Source: Kineococcus rhizosphaerae (GTDB lineage Bacteria > Actinomycetota > Actinomycetes > Actinomycetales > Kineococcaceae). Taken from it: 64,000 nt of DNA. The notes under the pieces were generated by a model. The model made no database searches and was not told where the DNA came from. It was given only the letters and a program-made list of their open reading frames with translations. Numbering within the stretch: the first letter of the stretch is position 1; each line of letters starts with the position of its first letter. A program made the translations under genes and the position numbers. The DNA is taken from positions 236,994 through 300,993 of the forward strand of contig NZ_PVZF01000008.1 of NCBI RefSeq assembly GCF_003002055.1, read 5' to 3'. Of the stretch, positions 50,635-60,051 are shown piece by piece.

Positions 50635-52326
50635 TCAGGCGGTCGGGGTGGGTCGGGCGGTGGGGGTGCGGTCCCAGGCCTCGTGGACGAACTCGCCGGC
50701 GACGGCGGTCGCGCGCACGCGCAGGGTCCCGAGCTCGGCGGCGGGCACCTCGAGCGGGTTGCGGTCCAGGACGACCAGGTCGGCGTCCAGGCCCGGGGTG
50801 AGGGTCCCGCTGACGTGGTCCAGGCGGTTGGCCCGGGCGGCGACGCGGGTGTACCCCTGCAGGGCGGTCAGGACGGGCAGGCGCTCGCCCGGCAGCAGCG
50901 GGTCGTGCTGGGACCGCTCGTCCAGGGCGTGCGGGTCGGCCGGGGGCGCGGTGCGGTTCACGGCGGTGTGGACGCCCCACAGCGGGGTCGGGTCCGACAC
51001 GGGCCAGTCCGACCCCATCGCCAGGGCCACCCCGGCGCGGTGCAGGGCACCGAAGACGAAGTGGGCGTGCCGGTGCCCCTCGTCGAGGTACGGCAGTTTC
51101 GTGTCGACGAGCACCGGGTCCTGCCGGGCCCACAGCGGCTGGATGTTCGCGATGACGCCGAGCCGGGCCATGCGCTCGACGTCGGCGGGGTCGATGAGGT
51201 CGATGTGCGCGATCTGGTGCCGCAGGTCGCCGCGGACCTGCTGGGGGTGGACGGGTTCGAGGGCGTCGAGGCACTCGCGCACGGCCCGGTCGCCCACGGC
51301 GTGCAGGTGCAGGTCGAAACCGGCGGCGACGAGGTCGCGGACGTCCTCCCGCAGCACGTCGGGGTCGAAGAAGCTCAGGCCGGTCTCCCCGGGGTGCCCG
51401 ACGTAGGGGCGGCCCAGCGCGGCGGTGAGGTTCTCGCAGACCCCGTCCTGGACGATCTTGACCGCCGTGGTGGTGAACCGCCCGCGGGAGGATGCGCGCC
51501 GGGCGACGAGGCGCTCCACGTCCTGCGGCCCGCCGCCGCGCGGCCACCACAGCGCGCCCGTGACCCGGGACGTCAACCAGCCCTCGTCGGACGCGGCCCG
51601 GTAGACGTCGTGGTTGTCCGGCAGGCCCAGCGCCTCGCCGATGATCGCGTCCTGCCAGGCGGTGATGCCGACGGCGTGCAGGGAGTCCTGCGCCTGCCGC
51701 AGCGCGCGGCGCAGGCGGTCCTCGTCGATCGTGGGGCGCAGGTGGTTCACGAGGTCGACGGCGCCTTCGAGGAGCAGCCCCGTCGGGCGACCGGCGGTGT
51801 CGCGCACGATCCGGCCGTCGGCCGGGTCGGGGGTGCGCTCGTCGATCCCGGCCAGCTCCAGCGCCCGGGAGTTCACCCACAGGCTGTGGCAGTCGTGGGA
51901 CGCGAACGCCGCGGGGCGGTCCGGGACGAGCTCGTCGAGGAACTCCCGCGTCGGGAAACCCCCGTCGAACACGTCGCCGTACCAGCCCGCCCCCTCGACC
52001 CAGGCGCCGTCGTGGCGGGCCGCGTGCCCCGCGATCAGCCGGCGGTACGCGTCGGCGCCGTGGACGCCCGACAGGTCGCAGTCGAGCTGCTGCAGACCGC
52101 CGGCGACGGCGTGCACGTGGGAGTCCTGGAAGCCCGGCAGGACAGCGCCACCGGCGAGGTCGACGACCGCGGTCCGCGGTCCGCGGGTGGCGAGGAGTTC
52201 CGCGCCGCCGACCGCGGCGACCTTCCCGCCGGCGACCGCGAGCACGCTCGCGACCCCGTCACGGTCGCCGCTGCCGTCCATGGTGAGGACGGCGCCGCCG
52301 GTGAAGAGCAGGTCGGGGGCGGTCAC
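50635..52326 (-). CDS. Amidohydrolase family protein (YtcJ/AepA-like)
   Basis: The 563-residue metal-dependent hydrolase has an N-terminal beta-sandwich strand (DLLFTGGAVLTMDG), the HxH metal motif DSHVHAVAGG, middle LHLHAVGDRA and HIDLIDP, and the late Asp in MGSDWPVSDP. It then returns to the sandwich (GLDADLVVLDRNPLEVP). YtcJ-type enzymes cleave N-formyl or other amide bonds. GTG 52326 overlaps the aldehyde dehydrogenase stop as GTGA. It may release the amine acted on by the copper oxidase (inference). Confidence 0.9.
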   Translation of the reverse strand: MTAPDLLFTGGAVLTMDGSGDRDGVASVLAVAGGKVAAVGGAELLATRGPRTAVVDLAGGAVLPGFQDSHVHAVAGGLQQLDCDLSGVHGADAYRRLIAGHAARHDGAWVEGAGWYGDVFDGGFPTREFLDELVPDRPAAFASHDCHSLWVNSRALELAGIDERTPDPADGRIVRDTAGRPTGLLLEGAVDLVNHLRPTIDEDRLRRALRQAQDSLHAVGITAWQDAIIGEALGLPDNHDVYRAASDEGWLTSRVTGALWWPRGGGPQDVERLVARRASSRGRFTTTAVKIVQDGVCENLTAALGRPYVGHPGETGLSFFDPDVLREDVRDLVAAGFDLHLHAVGDRAVRECLDALEPVHPQQVRGDLRHQIAHIDLIDPADVERMARLGVIANIQPLWARQDPVLVDTKLPYLDEGHRHAHFVFGALHRAGVALAMGSDWPVSDPTPLWGVHTAVNRTAPPADPHALDERSQHDPLLPGERLPVLTALQGYTRVAARANRLDHVSGTLTPGLDADLVVLDRNPLEVPAAELGTLRVRATAVAGEFVHEAWDRTPTARPTPTA

Positions 52327-53840
52327 GACGTCGCGCCGTAGGCGAACCACGTCGTCTTGAGGTGGGTGTAGGCGTCGAACGCGTGCAGCGACAGGTCGCG
52401 GCCGAAGCCGGACTGGCCGAACCCGCCGAACGGGGTGGTGACGTCGAGGGCGTCGACGCAGTTCACCGAGACGGTGCCGGCGCGCAGCTGCGCGGCGACG
52501 CGGTGCGCGCGGGACAGCGAGTCCGACCACACCGAGGCCGCCAGGCCGTAGGGGGTGTCGTGGGCCAGGTCGAGGGCCTGCTCCTCGGTCTCGAACGTGA
52601 AGGCCGCCAGGACCGGGCCGAAGACCTCCTCGGTGGCGATGCGCGAGCGGCGGTCGACGTCGGTGAAGACGGTGGGCTGCACGAAGGTCCGCCGGGGACC
52701 GGCGACCTCGCCGCCCGTCAGCAGCGTCGAGGTCTCCTTGCCGGCCGCGACGAGGTCGAGGACCTTCCCGGCGTGCCGGTCGCTGACCAGCGGCCCCATG
52801 CCCGTGGCCGGGTCCAGGGGGTCGCCGGGCTGGAAGGCGTGCGCCTTGCGCACCACGAGGGCCAGCAGGTCGTCGGCGATCGACCGCTCGACGATCAGGC
52901 GGGAGTTGGCGGAGCAGACCTCGCCGGAGTTGGAGAAGATCCCGGCGCAGACCCCGTCGGCGACGGCGTCGAGGTCGGCCGCGTCGGCGAAGACGACGTT
53001 GGGGCTCTTGCCGCCCAGTTCGAGCTGGAGGCGGCGGACGCGCGTCTCGGCCGAGTAGCCCAGGAACAGCCGGCCGACCTCGGTGGAACCGGTGAAGGCG
53101 ATCGCGTCGACGCCGGGGTGGCGGCCCAGGGCGCGGCCGACGACGGGACCGGACCCGGTGACGACGTTGAGGACCCCGGGCGGCAACCCCGCCTCCAGGG
53201 CGAGCTCCCCGAGCCGCAGCGCGGTGGAGGGGGACTCCTCGGCGGGTTTGAGGACGGTGCTGTTGCCGGCGGCCAGGGCCGGGCCGAGCTTCCAGATCGC
53301 GGTCTCGAGCGGGTAGTTCCACGGGACGACCGCGGCGACGACGCCGACGGGTTCGCGGGTCACGACGGCCAGGTTCCCGGCGGCGGTGGGGGCGACCTCG
53401 CCGTAGACCTTGTCGACCGACTCGGCGTACCAGGCGAGGATCGCGGCGCTGCCGGGGACGTCGACGGTGCTGGTGGCCGCGACGAGCTTGCCGGTGTCCA
53501 GGCTCTCCAGGACGGCGAGCTCGTCGGCGTGGGCGGCGATCAGCTCGGCCAGCCGCAGCAGGACGCGCTTGCGCTCGGCGGGGGACCGCCCCCGCCAGAC
53601 GCCGCGGTCGAAGGACTCGCGGGCCGCGCGGACGGCGCGGTCGACGTCGGCCTCGGAGCAGTCGGGGACCTGCGAGAGCTCGCGGCCCGTGGCCGGGTCG
53701 ACGTCGGCGCGGGTGCGGCCCCCCTCGGCCTCGACCAGCTCGCCCCCGACGACCGCCCGCGTCGGGAACGTCACCCGGTCGGCGATCTCGTGCCACTGCG
53801 CGGCGGTCCGGCCGGCCGGCTCGTCGGTCGTCTCGGTCAT
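52323..53840 (-). CDS. NAD-dependent aldehyde dehydrogenase
   Basis: The 505-residue ALDH has Asn175 (PWNYP), Lys198 region KPAEESP, Glu274 (LELGGKSP) and catalytic Cys309 (NSGEVCSANS). It resembles PuuC/betaine-aldehyde dehydrogenases. As first gene of the amine oxidase operon it would oxidise the aldehyde made by that enzyme to the acid. ATG 53840 is the start. The divergent LysR gene is 248 bases away. Confidence 0.95.
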   Translation of the reverse strand: MTETTDEPAGRTAAQWHEIADRVTFPTRAVVGGELVEAEGGRTRADVDPATGRELSQVPDCSEADVDRAVRAARESFDRGVWRGRSPAERKRVLLRLAELIAAHADELAVLESLDTGKLVAATSTVDVPGSAAILAWYAESVDKVYGEVAPTAAGNLAVVTREPVGVVAAVVPWNYPLETAIWKLGPALAAGNSTVLKPAEESPSTALRLGELALEAGLPPGVLNVVTGSGPVVGRALGRHPGVDAIAFTGSTEVGRLFLGYSAETRVRRLQLELGGKSPNVVFADAADLDAVADGVCAGIFSNSGEVCSANSRLIVERSIADDLLALVVRKAHAFQPGDPLDPATGMGPLVSDRHAGKVLDLVAAGKETSTLLTGGEVAGPRRTFVQPTVFTDVDRRSRIATEEVFGPVLAAFTFETEEQALDLAHDTPYGLAASVWSDSLSRAHRVAAQLRAGTVSVNCVDALDVTTPFGGFGQSGFGRDLSLHAFDAYTHLKTTWFAYGATS

Positions 53841-53948
53841 CGGCGTCTCTCCCCGTGTCGGGCCGGTCGTCCGCGATCGTCGTCTGCCGGTCTGCGAGCA
53901 GCGTAGGCAGGGTGGGGCATCCGCTCAACGCTCCGTTCCTGAACAACT

Positions 53949-53967
53949 GCATCGGGAACGCAGATGC
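53949..53967. promoter_or_regulatory. Candidate LysR-type operator
   Basis: GCATC-N9-GATGC is a 19-base dyad containing a T-N11-A core, in the divergent region between the aldehyde dehydrogenase and LysR genes. It lies 108 bases from the ALDH start and 121 from the LysR start. Confidence 0.45.
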
Positions 53968-54088
53968 GAAACACTCGCGAAACGTGCGGTCGACGGCGCG
54001 GGGGACCCGCTGAGCTGATGAGCGGTGGGAGCTGGACCGGCCGAGGTGATGCGGGGCTACCATCGCCGGACGAGGACAGGAGGGCGCC

Positions 54089-55015
54089 GTGGCGCGCAAG
54101 GCGGACGTGACGCTGACCCAGCTGCGGTACTTCATCGAGGCGGCGACGTGCCTGAGCATGACGGTCGCGGCGCAGCAGCTGCTCGTGGCGCAGTCGGCCG
54201 TCTCGGCCGCCGTCGCCCAGCTGGAGAACCAGGTGGGGGCCCAGCTGTTCATCCGGCAGCGCTCCAAGGGGCTGGCGCTGACCCCCGCGGGTCAGCAGCT
54301 CCTGGGGGACGCCCGCGCGGTGCTGTCCGGTCTCGACGAGGCGCTCGACGCGGCCCGCGGCATGGACAACCAGGTGCGGGGGACGATCCGCATCGCCTGC
54401 TTCGTGACGATGGCACCGTTCCTGCTGGCCGACGTCGTCTCGATCGTGCAGGAGGAGCACCCGCACCTGGAGGTGGAGGTCCTCGAGGTCGACGCCGACG
54501 GGGCCCGGGACGCCCTGCGCTCCGGGCAGGTCGAACTCGTCATCAGCTACGACTTCGGGTACCCCGACGACGTCCGCCGCGAGACGATCGCCGTGGTCCC
54601 CGCCCACGTCGTCCTGCCCGCCGCGCACCCGCTGGCGGCGCGCTCGCGCGTCCCCCTGCGCGAACTCGCGCACGAACGCCTGATCCTGCTGGACCTGCCA
54701 CACAGCCGGGAGTACTTCCTGTCGGTGCTCGCCGCGGCCGGCGTCGAGCCCACCATCCGGCACCGCTCGCACGGGTACGAGACGGTGCGCTCCCTGGTGG
54801 CCAAGGGGCACGGGTACTCGATCCTGAACATGCGCCCCCGCCACGACCAGACCTACGACGGCCGCTCGGTCGTGACCCGGGCCATCGCCGACGACGTCCC
54901 GGCCCTGCCCTTCGTCATCGCGACCCTGGCCTCGGTGCGCACGACGGCCCGCGCGCAGGCCGTGGCCGACGCCGTCCGGGTGGCCGTGGGGCGGCAGTTG
55001 AGCACCCGGACCTGA
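54089..55015 (+). CDS. LysR-family transcriptional regulator
   Basis: The 308-residue regulator has an N-terminal HTH at about 8-66 (LTQLRYFIEAATCLSMTVAAQQLLVAQSAVSAAVAQLENQVGAQLFIRQ). A periplasmic-binding-like effector domain follows (IRIACFVTMAPFLLADVV, ELVISYDFG, VAKGHGYSILNMRP). GTG 54089 follows AGGAGGG. It lies between the minus-strand amine oxidase operon and the plus-strand NCS1/GMC/RidA operon and probably controls both. Confidence 0.93.
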   Translation: MARKADVTLTQLRYFIEAATCLSMTVAAQQLLVAQSAVSAAVAQLENQVGAQLFIRQRSKGLALTPAGQQLLGDARAVLSGLDEALDAARGMDNQVRGTIRIACFVTMAPFLLADVVSIVQEEHPHLEVEVLEVDADGARDALRSGQVELVISYDFGYPDDVRRETIAVVPAHVVLPAAHPLAARSRVPLRELAHERLILLDLPHSREYFLSVLAAAGVEPTIRHRSHGYETVRSLVAKGHGYSILNMRPRHDQTYDGRSVVTRAIADDVPALPFVIATLASVRTTARAQAVADAVRVAVGRQLSTRT

Positions 55016-55168
55016 CCTCGGGCGTTTCCGGCGTGTTTCGGGACGGTGTCGTCCCTGATTCATCAGCGGAAGTGATGCAGGGCAGCAGTTGACGCTGTTC
55101 GACGTGGACGGCGCGGGGCCGGATGCTGACGGGGCGGTCAGCCCACCGCCCCAGCGAAGGAGCCTCTC

Positions 55169-56629
55169 GTGGAAACAGACCTCCCGGCCCACGCCCCCGG
55201 CACCCGTTCCAGCGGCGTCGAGGCCCGCACCATCGAGCACATCCCCGAGACCGAGCGGCACGGCAAGACCCGCAACCTGTTCACCATCTGGTTCGGGGCG
55301 AACATCATGCTGCTCACCATGGCCAGCGGGGCCATCGCCACCGCGGTCTACGGGCTGCCCCTGTGGGCCGGGATCCTCGCCGTGGTCGTCGGCAACGTCG
55401 TCGGCGGTGTCGTCATGGCCCTGCACGCCGCGCAGGGACCGCAGATGGGCATCCCGCAGATGCTGCAGACCCGCGCGCAGTTCGGCTCCTTCGGCAGCCT
55501 GCTCGTCATCGTCATCGTCGTGCTCATGTACACGGCGTTCTTCGCCTCCAACCTCGTCCTGGGCGGGCAGGCGCTGGCCGGGCTGGTGCACCTGCCCACG
55601 ACGGCCGGCGTCCTCGTCATCGGGGTGGTCAGCGTGGTCGCGGCCATCGTCGGGTACCGCCTGCTGCACGCGCTCGGCACGATCATGTCGGTCCTGGCCG
55701 GGGCCGCGTTCGTCGTCCTCGTCGTCTGGTGGATCGCGGTGGACCCGCTGCCGTCCTCGGTGGTGACGAACGGCTCCTTCAGCTGGGTCGGGTTCATGGC
55801 CACGGTCTCGATCGCCGCGCTGTGGCAGATCGCCTACGCGCCCTACGTCTCGGACTACTCGCGGTACATGCCCAAGGACACCGGCGTCCGCCCGGCGTTC
55901 TGGGCGACCTACTGGGGCTGCGTCCTCGGGTCGGTCTTCGGGATGGTCGTCGGGGCGGTCACGGGGGCGGCCCTGCCGGACGCCAGCATCCCCGACGCGC
56001 TGCACCAGACGGCTCCGGGCATCAGCTCCCTGCTCGTCGCGGTCTTCGCGATCGGCCTGAGCGTGTCCAACGGGGCGAACGTCTACTGCGGCAGCCTGGC
56101 CACCATCACCATCGGCCAGACGCTGTTCGACGACTGGCGCCCGGGCCCGCGCGCCCGCAGCGTCGCCACCCTGGCGATCTTCGCCGTGGCGCTCGTGCTG
56201 GCCCTGGCCACCGCGGACGACTTCCTCGTGAACTTCTCGAACTTCATGATCCTGCTGATGTGCGTCCTCATCCCGTGGACGGCCGTGAACCTCGTCGACT
56301 ACTACCTGCTGCGCCACGGCGACTACCACCTGCCCTCGCTGTTCGAGCGCGACGGCGGCGTCTACGGCCGCGCGAACCCGGTGGCGATCGCCTGCTACGT
56401 CGTCGGGATCGTCGTCCAGCTCCCGTTCCTCGTGACGGCGTTCTTCACCGGGCCGGTCGCGAACGCCCTCGGGGGCGTGGACGTCTCCTGGATCGTGGGT
56501 CTGGTGGTGATCTGCCCGCTGTACTACGTCCTGGCTCGCGGTCGCACCGCCCGCACGCCGAACCCCGTCCACGGCAGCACCGGGACCATCGCCGAGACCC
56601 ACCCTGAGACCACCCCCGCGCTCGACTGA
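55169..56629 (+). CDS. NCS1-family permease (purine-cytosine/allantoin type)
   Basis: The 486-residue transporter has about 12 spans and NCS1 landmarks: an N-terminal EHIPETERHGKTRNLFTIWFGANIMLLT, QIAYAPYVSDYSRYMPKDTG (substrate/sodium region) and DYYLLRHGDY near the C-terminus. NCS1 proteins import nucleobases, hydantoins or allantoin with cations. GTG 55169 has GAAGGAGC upstream. It starts a long plus-strand cluster, implying that a nitrogenous ring or ureide-like compound may be the substrate. Confidence 0.92.
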   Translation: METDLPAHAPGTRSSGVEARTIEHIPETERHGKTRNLFTIWFGANIMLLTMASGAIATAVYGLPLWAGILAVVVGNVVGGVVMALHAAQGPQMGIPQMLQTRAQFGSFGSLLVIVIVVLMYTAFFASNLVLGGQALAGLVHLPTTAGVLVIGVVSVVAAIVGYRLLHALGTIMSVLAGAAFVVLVVWWIAVDPLPSSVVTNGSFSWVGFMATVSIAALWQIAYAPYVSDYSRYMPKDTGVRPAFWATYWGCVLGSVFGMVVGAVTGAALPDASIPDALHQTAPGISSLLVAVFAIGLSVSNGANVYCGSLATITIGQTLFDDWRPGPRARSVATLAIFAVALVLALATADDFLVNFSNFMILLMCVLIPWTAVNLVDYYLLRHGDYHLPSLFERDGGVYGRANPVAIACYVVGIVVQLPFLVTAFFTGPVANALGGVDVSWIVGLVVICPLYYVLARGRTARTPNPVHGSTGTIAETHPETTPALD

Positions 56630-56651
56630 GCAGCATTCGAGAGGAGACCCG

Positions 56652-58211
56652 TTGTCCGTCGTGGAGCCCACCGGGGCCGTCCAGCAGTCCACCTTCGACG
56701 TCCTGGTGATCGGGGGCGGGACGGCCGGTTCCGTCGTCGCCGCCCGGTTGTCGCAGGACCCCGCGGTGTCGGTGGGACTGCTGGAGTGGGGGCCCAGCGA
56801 CGTCGACGAACCCCGCGCGCTGCAGATCGCCCGGTGGGCCGAGCTGCTGGAGACCGAGCACGACCTGGACTACCGCTCGGTCCCGCAGGAGCGCGGGAAC
56901 TCCGGCATCCGGCAGACGCGGATGAAGCTGCTGGGGGGCTGCTCGAGCGTCAACACGATGATCTCGTGGAAACCCCTGGCCTCGGACCTGCGCGAGTGGG
57001 TCTCGCAGGGGGCCACCGGCTGGGACCCCGAGACCGTCGTGCCGTACTGGGACCGGGTGCAGGCGCCCGTCACGCCCGTGGCGCAGGCCCACCGGAACCC
57101 GTTCGTCGCCCTCGAGGTCGAGGCCGCCGTGAACGCCCTCGGCGTCCCGCACCGGCCGACGTGGAACCACCTGCCGCCCAACGAGGACCTCACCGAGGGC
57201 GCGGGGTTCTTCGAGATCGGCTACGACCCGGCGACCGGGGTCCGGTCGTCGGCGTCGGTCTCCTACCTGCACCCGGTGCTGGACCGGACCAACCTGCACG
57301 TGGTCCTGGGGCGGCGGGCGCTGCGGCTGACCGTCGAGGACGGGCGGGTCACGGGCGCGCAGACCGAACGCGCCGACGGCACCCGCGAGACGTTCACCGG
57401 GACCCGCCAGGTCGTCCTGTCGGCCGGGGCGATCGACTCCCCGCGCCTGCTCATGCTCTCCGGGATCGGCCCGAAGGACGTGCTGACGGACGCGGGGGTC
57501 GACGTCGTGCTCGACCTGCCCGGTGTCGGGCGGAACCTGCAGGACCACGCCGAGGGCATCACGATCTTCGAGATCGACACCGACGTCCCCGACGTGCGGG
57601 CGACCGACTGGGACGCCGGGGTCCTCGCGACGGTCGACGAGGGGGCCGACCGGCCCGACGTGGTGATGCACCTGCCCGTCACGACCGTCGCCGACCACGT
57701 CACCGCGCAGGGCGTGGAGCTGCCGGCCCGCAACGTCTCGATGGCCTCGAACGTGGCGAAACCCCGCAGCCGGGGCCGGGTCTGGATCGGCTCGCCCGAC
57801 CCGTCGCAACCGCCGCTCATCGACTACCGCTACTTCACCGACCCCGAGGGCCACGACGAGCGGATGCTCGTCGCGGGGGTGCGGCTGGCCCGGCGGATCG
57901 CCGCCGCGCAGCCCCTGGCCCAGCACGTCGTCCGCGAGGTGTTCCCGGGACCCGACGCGCAGACCGACGAGGAGATCTCGCGTCGCGAACGTGCTGTGCA
58001 CCAGACGGTCTACCACGTGTCGGGGACCTGCCGGATGGGTCCGGCGGACGACCCCGAGGCGGTCGTCGACCCGTCGCTGCGCCTGGTGGGCCTGGAGAAC
58101 CTCAGCGTCGTCGACGCTTCGGTGTTCCCGACGCTCACCGCCGTGAACCCCGTCGGGACGGTGTTCGTCGTCGCCGAGCGCGCCGCCGACCTGATCCGCG
58201 AGCGCATCTGA
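56652..58211 (+). CDS. GMC-family FAD-dependent oxidoreductase
   Basis: The 519-residue flavoprotein has the N-terminal dinucleotide motif GGGTAGSVVAARL (21-33), GGCSSVNTMI (FAD loop), SAGAIDSPRLLMLSGIG (GMC signature 2) and the C-terminal catalytic YHVSGTCRMG...NPVGTVFVVAERAADLI. The active-site His-Asn pair of choline-oxidase-like enzymes corresponds to YHVSG and VNP. It oxidises an alcohol group to an aldehyde. TTG 56652 is the start, with GAGAGGAG upstream. It follows the permease by 22 bases. Confidence 0.93.
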   Translation: MSVVEPTGAVQQSTFDVLVIGGGTAGSVVAARLSQDPAVSVGLLEWGPSDVDEPRALQIARWAELLETEHDLDYRSVPQERGNSGIRQTRMKLLGGCSSVNTMISWKPLASDLREWVSQGATGWDPETVVPYWDRVQAPVTPVAQAHRNPFVALEVEAAVNALGVPHRPTWNHLPPNEDLTEGAGFFEIGYDPATGVRSSASVSYLHPVLDRTNLHVVLGRRALRLTVEDGRVTGAQTERADGTRETFTGTRQVVLSAGAIDSPRLLMLSGIGPKDVLTDAGVDVVLDLPGVGRNLQDHAEGITIFEIDTDVPDVRATDWDAGVLATVDEGADRPDVVMHLPVTTVADHVTAQGVELPARNVSMASNVAKPRSRGRVWIGSPDPSQPPLIDYRYFTDPEGHDERMLVAGVRLARRIAAAQPLAQHVVREVFPGPDAQTDEEISRRERAVHQTVYHVSGTCRMGPADDPEAVVDPSLRLVGLENLSVVDASVFPTLTAVNPVGTVFVVAERAADLIRERI

Positions 58212-58311
58212 CGAACCGATGCGGCGCAGTTGAGAGAGCTGTTTGAACGATGATTCCCCGTCCCGCAGGATGGGGGTCCGGAACCCCAGGAACGTCCCCG
58301 GAGGACACCCC

Positions 58312-58731
58312 GTGAAGCACACCCGCATCCGTCCCTTCAACACGAAGGACACCTACCCGGAGCAGAACCTCGACAACGACCTGTGCCAGGCCGTCGTCGC
58401 GAACGGGGTCGTCTACCTGCGCGGTCAGATCGGCCAGGACCTCGAGACCCGCGAGTCCGTCGGCATCGGCGACGTCGAGGCGCAGACCGAGAAGGCGATG
58501 GCGAACATCGCGATGCTCCTGGAGGAGGCCGGGGGTTCCCTCGAGGACGTCGTCAAGGTGACGGTGTACCTCGTCGACGTCCGCTACCGCGAGACCGTCT
58601 ACCGCACGATGGGGAAGTGGCTCAAGGGTGTGTTCCCGGTGTCCACCGGCATCGTCGTGCACTCGCTGGCCCGGCCGGAGTGGCTCGTCGAGATCGACGC
58701 CACCGCCGTGCTCAGCACGGGAAACCGCTGA
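58312..58731 (+). CDS. RidA family (RutC-like) protein
   Basis: This 139-residue RidA-superfamily protein has GVVYLRGQIGQD, MANIAMLLEEAGGSLEDVVKVTVYLVD and VHSLARPEWLVEIDATAVL. The Arg that binds the substrate carboxylate in RidA is not in the usual C-R-P context here (LARPEWLVEI keeps an Arg two before Glu-Trp), so activity may differ. GTG 58312 follows GGAGG. In the cluster it may hydrolyse an imine or enamine made by the neighbouring flavoenzymes. Confidence 0.88.
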   Translation: MKHTRIRPFNTKDTYPEQNLDNDLCQAVVANGVVYLRGQIGQDLETRESVGIGDVEAQTEKAMANIAMLLEEAGGSLEDVVKVTVYLVDVRYRETVYRTMGKWLKGVFPVSTGIVVHSLARPEWLVEIDATAVLSTGNR

Positions 58732-58755
58732 GAACTCGACCTGATCGGAGCAGTC

Positions 58756-60051
58756 ATGACGGAACGGGAGATCGAGGTCCTCGTCGTCGGGGCGGGACAG
58801 GCCGGGATCGCGATGAGCGAGCACCTCGGGGCGCGGGGGATCCCGCACCTCGTCCTCGAACGCGACCGGGTCGCCGAGAAGTGGCGCACGGGACGCTGGG
58901 ACTCCCTGGTGGCCAACGGGCCGGCGTGGCACGACCGGTTCCCGAACCTGGAGTTCGACGACGTCGACCCGGACGGCTTCGCCGGCAAGGACCGGGTCGT
59001 GCGGTACTTCGAGCAGTACGTGCAGGAGATCCACGCCCCGGTCCGCACCGGGGTCGAGGTCCACCGCGTCGTCCGGCACGAGGGCCGCCCGGGGTTCCGG
59101 GTCGAGACCTCCGAGGGCACCGTCGACGCCCGCTACGTCGTGGCCGCCACGGGGGCCTTCCAGACCCCCGTCGTCCCGCCGCTGGTCCCCGAGGAGGCGG
59201 GGCTGCACCAGATCCACTCCAGCGCGTACAAGAACCCCGGGCAGCTGCCCGACGGCGCCGTGCTCGTCGTGGGCGCCGGCTCCTCCGGCGTGCAGATCGC
59301 CGACGAGCTGCAGCGCTCGGGCCGTCGGGTGTTCCTGTCGGTCGGTCCGCACGACCGCCCGCCGCGCCGCTACCGGGGCCAGGACTTCTGCTGGTGGCTC
59401 GGTGTCCTGAACAAGTGGGAGATGGCGACGCCGCCGGCCGGGGCCGAGCACGTCACCATCGCCGTCAGCGGCGCGCGCGGTGGGCACACCGTCGACTTCC
59501 GCCGGCTCGCCGCCGAGGGGATGACGCTCGTCGGCCGCACCCGGGCGTTCGCCGACGGCACGGTGACGTTCGCCGCCGACCTGGTGGACAACGTCGCCGC
59601 GGGCGACGCCAACCTCGTCGCCCTGCTCGACGAGGCCGACGCGTACGTCGAGCGCAACGGCCTGGACCTGCCCGCCGACCCCGGGGCGCGCGAGGTCCTG
59701 CCCGACCCCGACAGCCTCACGAACCCCCTCTCCGAGCTGGACCTCGCCGAGGCCGGCGTCACCTCGATCGTCTGGGCGACCGGTTTCCGGTCCGACTACT
59801 CGTGGCTGCCCGCCGGGGCCGTGGACGAGGCGGGCCGCCCGAAGCACGCGCGGGGGGTCTCGGGCGAACCGGGCGTCTACTTCCTGGGCCTGCCCTGGCA
59901 GTCGCGCCGCGGCTCCAGCTTCATCTGGGGCGTGTGGCACGACGCGGCGTACCTCGCCGAGAGCATCGCCGTCCAGCGCAGCTACCTGGCGCGCGAACCC
60001 GCGACCCCGGTCGCCGACCGGGCGCGGACCGTCCTGCAGGGGGTGTCCTGA
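58756..60051 (+). CDS. Flavin-dependent monooxygenase (CzcO/FMO-like)
   Basis: The 431-residue protein has two dinucleotide-binding motifs: GAGQAG (12-17) for FAD and GAGSSG (173-178) for NADPH. Between them lie KWRTGRWDSL and ATGAFQTP, and a late VWATGFRSDYSWL closes the FAD fold. It resembles N- or S-hydroxylating FMOs and Baeyer-Villiger relatives but lacks a clear full fingerprint. ATG 58756 is 24 bases after the RidA gene. Its stop overlaps the DUF1028 start as TGATG. Confidence 0.92.
   Translation: MTEREIEVLVVGAGQAGIAMSEHLGARGIPHLVLERDRVAEKWRTGRWDSLVANGPAWHDRFPNLEFDDVDPDGFAGKDRVVRYFEQYVQEIHAPVRTGVEVHRVVRHEGRPGFRVETSEGTVDARYVVAATGAFQTPVVPPLVPEEAGLHQIHSSAYKNPGQLPDGAVLVVGAGSSGVQIADELQRSGRRVFLSVGPHDRPPRRYRGQDFCWWLGVLNKWEMATPPAGAEHVTIAVSGARGGHTVDFRRLAAEGMTLVGRTRAFADGTVTFAADLVDNVAAGDANLVALLDEADAYVERNGLDLPADPGAREVLPDPDSLTNPLSELDLAEAGVTSIVWATGFRSDYSWLPAGAVDEAGRPKHARGVSGEPGVYFLGLPWQSRRGSSFIWGVWHDAAYLAESIAVQRSYLAREPATPVADRARTVLQGVS

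Noticed and set aside
48644..51880. 1078-aa minus-strand frame suggesting a fusion with the copper amine oxidase
   Set aside because: The extra N-terminal part is Arg/Pro-rich out-of-frame reading of the amidohydrolase gene; the oxidase has its own GTG and ribosome site at 50620.
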